From assembly GCF_004345705.1 (NCBI RefSeq), contig NZ_SLWV01000007.1, forward strand, positions 73,696 to 137,695: DNA of 64,000 nt, in the 5' to 3' direction. Source of the DNA: Marinisporobacter balticus. Lineage in GTDB: Bacteria; Bacillota; Clostridia; Peptostreptococcales; Thermotaleaceae. A program made the position numbers and the translations under genes. Positions within the stretch are counted from its first letter, which is position 1, and each line of letters opens with the position of its first letter. Below are positions 59,445 to 64,000 of the stretch, piece by piece. A model generated the notes under the pieces. That model was not told the DNA's origin and made no database searches. It saw only the letters and a list, made by a program, of their open reading frames with translations.

Positions 59445-61784
59445 TCTTAACATTTTTTCAAATTCCATACTTGGTACGGGTGGGCTAAATAAATATCCTT
59501 GTACATAGTCACACTTTTGATCTTTTAAAAAGTCCCATTGTTCCTTTGTTTCTACCCCTTCTGCAGTAACTTTCATATTCAGACTGTTACCCATAGCTAT
59601 AATTGTAGCTGCAATGGCTGCATCATTCTGATCTGAAATAATATCTCTCACAAAAGATTGATCAATTTTTAAATTGTCAATGGCAAACTTCTTTAGATAG
59701 CTTAGGGAAGAATAGCCTGTTCCAAAATCATCCATCGCTATTTTTATTTTCATATCTTTCAATTTATTTAACACCTCTATGGTATAATTAATATCCTCTA
59801 CCGCAATGCTTTCAGTAATCTCGAGCTCTAAATATTTAGGATTTAATTCTGTTTCTTCTAAAACTTTTGCCACAAGCTCTACAAAATTAGGTTGTTGGAA
59901 TTGACGGACAGAAATATTCACAGCCACACAAACCGGTTCATATCCAGCATCTTGCCATTGCTTGTTTTGATGACAAGCTGTACGCAACACCCACTCCCCG
60001 ATCTTCAGAATACAATCATTTTCTTCAGCTAGTGGAATAAATATTGCTGGAGAAATCATTCCCTCCTGTGGATGCTTCCATCGTAATAAGGCTTCCATCC
60101 CCATAATATTTTCCGTATTTATATCTACCTTTGGCTGGTAGTATACCAAAAGTTCTTGGTTTTCTAGTACATTATGCAAATCTTTTTCTAAACTCAATTG
60201 CTCCCTTAGCTTTTCATTCATCGAGGGTGTATATAATTGATAATTATTCCCACCTTTTTCTTTCACACGATGCATCGCTATATCTGCATTCTTTAAAAGA
60301 GTCCCTTCATCCTTTCCATCATCAGGAAAATATGCAATACCAATACTGGAAGTTATATAAAATTCATTCTTTCCAATTTGCCAAGGTTTGTTTATTTCAT
60401 CTAATATTTTTTGCGCAATTATGGCAGGCTTTTTTCCTTTTCCAATCTCCGTAAATAGTAGTGTAAATTCACTTCCACCGATCCGTGAAACCAAATCCTC
60501 TTCTGCTACACAATTTTTCAATTTTGCTCCTACCTCTTGTAAAAGTTTATCTCCTACATCATGCCCTAGGATATCATTAATATTTTTAAATCGATTCAAC
60601 CCTAAAACCATAACGGCTACTTTTTCTTTATTTCTTTTGGCATGAGACAGTGCAAAAGTAAGCTGTTTATGGAAAACTCCCCTATTTGGCAAATCTGTTA
60701 AAATATCATAATCCGTCATATATTGAATCTTTTCCATCATTATATTAAAACTATTTGCTGCCATCCCAATTTCATCATGCGCATTTATTTCAGCACGAAC
60801 TGCTAGATCTCCTGTAGCACCTTTTAAAAATACTTCATTTAATCCAATAATGGGTTTTGAAATTTTTCCAGCCAACACAAAGCCTGCAATATTTGTCAAG
60901 ATAATACCAATGATCCCTAGCCAAAACAATTTTGTACTCACTTTTCGAATCGGTTCTTTTATATATTGCACGGGCACTTTTGTTATTATTTTCCATCCAT
61001 CTGTATTAGGAATTGCATGAAAATAGTTTGTACTTATAATATGATTTTCTTCGGTTACGATACTTCCTTTGGATTCTTTTAAAATCCGTGATAAATCATC
61101 TTTTTTGACCCTATTCGGTGCAATATAATCTTTCATAATCTTATTTTTATCAAGATTCGTAATCATAAGTCCCTCTTTTGTTACAATATAAGAATAGGAA
61201 CTTTTATGTTCTACTTTTATTCTTTTCATCAAATCATTTAATTCTCTTAGGTTTACATCCGCTCCCATTAATCCTATTACTTTTTCTTTTTCATTTTTAA
61301 TGGGTACAGCAATCACTACGGTTTCTTTTCTTGTTGATTTTGAAATCACAGGGTTTGATAATGCTTTTTTCCCTTCCATAACCCTATGAAAATATTCTCG
61401 ATCTTGGATATTAACGCGATCCTTTGATAAAGTACTATGGCTGTTTCCTACTGTATCTGCAATAAAAAAATTATCATAGGTATCTAATTTATGATTAATC
61501 TCTTTTTTTAAATAAGGTTCTATTATTTCCCAATCCATTTCCTTTAGCAAGGGACTATTTGCATAAATTTCTATTTCATTCATTCTTTCTTCAACTCTAG
61601 CACCAATGATTTTAGCATATAGTTCTGTATTGTTTATCTCATTATTATGCAATAATTGGATTGCAGTATTTATAGATAAATTTTCTGACATGAATATTAA
61701 AATAGCAGCAATGACTAAACTTGTCACAAAAAACATGGTCAATATTTTTGTTTTGATACGCTGGTGCAACTTTATATTTTCCAT
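59433..61784 (-). CDS. Membrane sensor with degenerate GGDEF and intact EAL (c-di-GMP phosphodiesterase)
   Basis: A 783-residue protein. Helices near 12-34 and 300-320 flank an extracytoplasmic dCache-like sensor, followed by HAMP (about 321-373), GGDEF (about 380-540) and EAL (about 550-783). The GGDEF site is broken: GGSEF at 436-440 and LGLNRFKNIND in place of LDLDxFK, removing metal-binding acids, and no RxxD inhibitory site. The EAL part keeps EALLRW (Glu564), the Asn of NISVRQFQ, EITES, DDFGTGYSSL, LKIDQSF and EGVET. It should degrade c-di-GMP, with GGDEF perhaps sensing GTP. The ATG at 61784 follows TAGGAGAAG; a frame to 61853 has no site. Confidence 0.9.
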   Translation of the reverse strand: MENIKLHQRIKTKILTMFFVTSLVIAAILIFMSENLSINTAIQLLHNNEINNTELYAKIIGARVEERMNEIEIYANSPLLKEMDWEIIEPYLKKEINHKLDTYDNFFIADTVGNSHSTLSKDRVNIQDREYFHRVMEGKKALSNPVISKSTRKETVVIAVPIKNEKEKVIGLMGADVNLRELNDLMKRIKVEHKSSYSYIVTKEGLMITNLDKNKIMKDYIAPNRVKKDDLSRILKESKGSIVTEENHIISTNYFHAIPNTDGWKIITKVPVQYIKEPIRKVSTKLFWLGIIGIILTNIAGFVLAGKISKPIIGLNEVFLKGATGDLAVRAEINAHDEIGMAANSFNIMMEKIQYMTDYDILTDLPNRGVFHKQLTFALSHAKRNKEKVAVMVLGLNRFKNINDILGHDVGDKLLQEVGAKLKNCVAEEDLVSRIGGSEFTLLFTEIGKGKKPAIIAQKILDEINKPWQIGKNEFYITSSIGIAYFPDDGKDEGTLLKNADIAMHRVKEKGGNNYQLYTPSMNEKLREQLSLEKDLHNVLENQELLVYYQPKVDINTENIMGMEALLRWKHPQEGMISPAIFIPLAEENDCILKIGEWVLRTACHQNKQWQDAGYEPVCVAVNISVRQFQQPNFVELVAKVLEETELNPKYLELEITESIAVEDINYTIEVLNKLKDMKIKIAMDDFGTGYSSLSYLKKFAIDNLKIDQSFVRDIISDQNDAAIAATIIAMGNSLNMKVTAEGVETKEQWDFLKDQKCDYVQGYLFSPPVPSMEFEKMLRKSR

Positions 61785-61872
61785 AGTATCTTCTCCTAAT
61801 TGTAAATACAAACAAATATTAGCACAATTATATAGTATTAGAATATATTTCACAATATGCTTCTCTTTTTTT

Positions 61873-62496
61873 CTACAAAAAATAACAGCAAATCAAAAAC
61901 TTACGATTTGCTATTATCATCTTTCCACTTACTAGGAAATTATAGCTTTCTTCGAACGTTTTCTTTTTATCTTTTGCTTTTAGCAGTTTGGAAGTATCTA
62001 TAGTTTTTTCTTTTTTATTGGGTACTTGCATTTCTTCTATTTCATCCTGCACCTTTTTATCCTTTACTTTTTCTATAGGAGGATGCTTTTCTACTTTTTT
62101 TATTACTTGACTTGTCCTATCCCTAATCTTTTCTTCTATAAAGCTTAATTTCCTAAAATTCACATTCAGTCTTCTTAATCCAATGTCTATCACAAAAAGT
62201 ACTACCGTAATCATCAATAAAATCCTAGACAAATCCTTTGACCCATACACAAGTTCTAGCTCATTTACAAAAACTTCCTCTGGTTTTTGAATCATTTTTC
62301 CATTCAAATCTTCATGATTATTTCTTATCTTTATTTGAATTGGTGTCATTTGATCACATTTATAGTATCCGTGAACCCCTGCTTCAACTTCTATTTTAAA
62401 CTTTTCGTTGGCATAGCTAACCAATGAAAAACCTATCATAAATATGAAAATTATCATGATCCATAAAACCTTTACTGTACTTCTATCCTTTTTCAT
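61873..62496 (-). pseudogene. Internally deleted membrane protein gene (remnant)
   Basis: The 207-codon frame joins two parts that look like the far ends of a larger protein. The N-terminal part is a signal-anchor helix followed by FKIEVEAGVHGYYKCDQMTP, like the first domain of big VWA/amidotransferase-like membrane proteins. The C-terminal part, IQKPEEVFVNELELVYGSKD plus a helix ending LRRLNVNF, resembles their last segment. Around the NGKMIQKPEE junction about 500 or more residues appear to be missing in frame. The last residues (from SGKMIIANR) are encoded through a terminator hairpin, so the native stop may also be lost. The ATG at 62496 follows GGGGGAAGCG, so it may still be translated. 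Confidence 0.55.
61875..61912 (-). terminator. Terminator inside the 3' end of the remnant gene
   Basis: AGCAAATC (61887-61894) and GATTTGCT (61905-61912) form an 8-bp stem with 10-nt loop; TTATTTTTTG follows on the minus strand. The open frame above continues across it. Confidence 0.65.
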
Positions 62497-62682
62497 ACGC
62501 TTCCCCCTATCGATTAAAATAGTGTCTATTATTCTCTCTAATTTAATGGATTTTTTACATAATATACAATTATTATATATGGATTACATAATATTTATAA
62601 ACTTAATAAAAAAAATCACATCTATTAGATATCATTCTTATCTTCTTATCAACATGATTTTAAATTCCTCTATCAATGGGAT

Positions 62683-62722
62683 TTAAAAAAAGATGACCCC
62701 TGTAGTATACAGCAATCATCTC
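62683..62722 (-). terminator. Terminator of the M20 peptidase gene
   Basis: On the minus strand AGATGA/TCATCT and CTGTA/TACAG stems, separated by a symmetric 3-nt internal loop, end in a run of seven T. About 20 bp past the stop codon. Confidence 0.8.
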
Positions 62723-62741
62723 GTAGCATAATTTTTAATCA

Positions 62742-63908
62742 TTATTTTTCATTTAAAAAATCAACTGCAAACTGTGCATAAAGACCTGCTCCAATTTCCA
62801 ATCCATCTTCATCTATACTAAACCTTGGATGATGGTGTGGATAATTTGCTCCTTTTTCTTCATTCCTTACACCAACAAATGCAAGAGCACCTGGTACTTT
62901 TTCTAAGTACATAGCAAAGTCTTCTCCTCCTGTTACCCTTTCCATATTTACAAGACTTTCTATCCCCAAAAGCTTTTCTACTGATTTTCCAGCAATTTTC
63001 GAACAGCCTGCTTCATTAATAGTTGCAGGTGTACCTTGCGTATATTCTAATTCTGCTTCTGCTCTATAGCTTGCTGCTGTATTTTTAGCTATTCTTTCAA
63101 GTATTTCTGGGAAATCTTTTCTTATATTATTGTTAAAGCATCTTGTTGTACCTTCTAAAACTGCTTCATCCGGTATGACATTAAATCTTGTTCCTGATTG
63201 AATCTTTCCTACACTTACAACAGCTGATTCTAATGGACTGATTTCTCTACTTACAACAGATTGCAAATTCATTATAATAGCTGAAGCTGTAACTACTGCA
63301 TCTACCCCTTGATGAGGCAAAGAACCGTGTCCACCTTTTCCTTTTATATAAATCTTAAAAAGATCAGCTGATGCCATGCGTGGTCCTTCCTCTACCGATA
63401 CTAATCCACATGCCAAATCACTCCATAGATGGATACCAAATATACCATCTACACCTTCCACAACACCTTCTTCAATCATTTTTTCTGCACCTTCAGCTGA
63501 TTCTTCTGCTGGCTGGAAAAATAATTTCACTTTTCCATTTATTTGATTTTTGCTTTCATTTAAGATTTTAGCTGCACAAAGAAGCATCGCACCATGTCCA
63601 TCATGACCACATGCATGCATGATTCCTTCATTTTGAGATTTGTAAGAAACATCATTTGCTTCGTTTACTTGTAATGCATCAATATCTCCTCTTAATGCAA
63701 CGGTCTTTCCTGATTTTTTTCCTTCTATCGTTGCAACAACCCCTGTACCTGCTACACTAATATAAGGAATTCCCATCTTATCAAGCTCTTCCTTAATTCT
63801 TTTAGAAGTTCTTTCCTCATGCCAACTTGGTTCAGGATACTTATGAAACTCCCTTCTTAAATCTACTACATAGTCTTTATTTTTTTTTGCTAATTCTTTA
63901 ATGTTCAT
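62742..63908 (-). CDS. M20-family amidohydrolase (AmhX/HipO-like)
   Basis: A 388-residue zinc-dependent amidohydrolase. Metal ligands and catalytic residues are seen in MHACGHDGHGAML near residue 100, FQPAEESAEGAEKMIEEG and GIHLWSD, and a C-terminal GGEDFAMYLEKVPGALAF. A dimerisation part starts near GGHGSLPHQGVDAV. The class hydrolyses N-acyl amino acids or related amides such as hippurate; the substrate is not assigned. The ATG at 63908 is preferred because AAAGGAATGG lies upstream and relatives begin near this point; ATG codons at 63920 and 63938 are also in frame. Confidence 0.9.
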   Translation of the reverse strand: MNIKELAKKNKDYVVDLRREFHKYPEPSWHEERTSKRIKEELDKMGIPYISVAGTGVVATIEGKKSGKTVALRGDIDALQVNEANDVSYKSQNEGIMHACGHDGHGAMLLCAAKILNESKNQINGKVKLFFQPAEESAEGAEKMIEEGVVEGVDGIFGIHLWSDLACGLVSVEEGPRMASADLFKIYIKGKGGHGSLPHQGVDAVVTASAIIMNLQSVVSREISPLESAVVSVGKIQSGTRFNVIPDEAVLEGTTRCFNNNIRKDFPEILERIAKNTAASYRAEAELEYTQGTPATINEAGCSKIAGKSVEKLLGIESLVNMERVTGGEDFAMYLEKVPGALAFVGVRNEEKGANYPHHHPRFSIDEDGLEIGAGLYAQFAVDFLNEK

Positions 63909-64000
63909 AATTATATCCATTCCTTTCGCTTCGCTCAAGGCACAAAACGCTATGAAACGTGTTGGCTTCGAGCGTTATTTCTTTTATCCTATAGATATTG

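Noticed and set aside
1..64000. CRISPR arrays, insertion sequences, prophage, tRNA or rRNA genes
   Set aside because: No regularly spaced repeats, transposase or phage genes, or tRNA/rRNA-like sequences were recognised anywhere in the window.

Overview
This window is AT-rich DNA from a Gram-positive, anaerobic, fermentative bacterium, most likely a member of the Clostridia. The evidence is strong AGGAGG-type ribosome binding sites with frequent TTG and GTG starts, intrinsic terminators, Bacillus/Clostridium-type sugar genes, a 2-hydroxyacyl-CoA-dehydratase-type giant activase, AtoDA-type CoA-transferase genes and a cobalamin riboswitch. The genus cannot be fixed from sequence alone. No rRNA, tRNA, CRISPR array, insertion sequence or prophage was seen.

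Layout. 1-1059: end of a DUF4173 / small XRE / DUF2975 membrane locus. 1315-8523: hexuronate locus with a GntR/FCD regulator, UxuB, UxuA, an RspB-like dehydrogenase and a DctMQP TRAP transporter, with palindromic candidate operators. 8745-17289: small membrane proteins, LysO, DUF3999/DUF2339, an AI-2E-family permease, and an XRE / DUF2157 / GDYXXLXY operon. 17461-24197: the most unusual region, a cobalamin-riboswitch operon encoding DUF2162, an ExbB/MotA-like protein, DUF2149 and a secreted, C-terminally anchored CobN-like giant. 24229-30251: a metallo-beta-lactamase-fold hydrolase, a 1417-residue activase and a TetR gene whose promoter lies in a 50-bp perfect palindrome.

30345-38961: the PTS and upper-glycolysis locus glcT, RAT/terminator, ptsG, ptsH, ptsI, pgi, fba, pfkA, which runs from glucose uptake to triose phosphates. 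39058-46946: a chitobiose/cellobiose PTS locus (nagB, GH4 glucosidase, IIA, ChbG, IIC, IIB) with a near-consensus sigma-54 promoter and a LevR-type activator. 47086-51874: recJ, then the AtoA/AtoD CoA-transferase and AtoE. 52497-57674, mostly on the plus strand: an NhaC antiporter, a CPA2 antiporter paired with a PII-like protein, a nitrilase-family amidase (minus strand) and a ZIP transporter. 57780-63908: PdxT/PdxS, a degenerate-GGDEF/intact-EAL sensor, an apparently internally deleted membrane protein, and an M20 amidohydrolase.

How it fits together. Sugars enter by PTS (glucose, chitobiose) or TRAP (hexuronates) and converge on glycolysis. The CoA-transferase and the giant activase fit acid and amino-acid fermentation, which often uses corrinoid enzymes. 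That makes the B12-controlled surface CobN/ExbB-like operon the best candidate here for a poorly described system.
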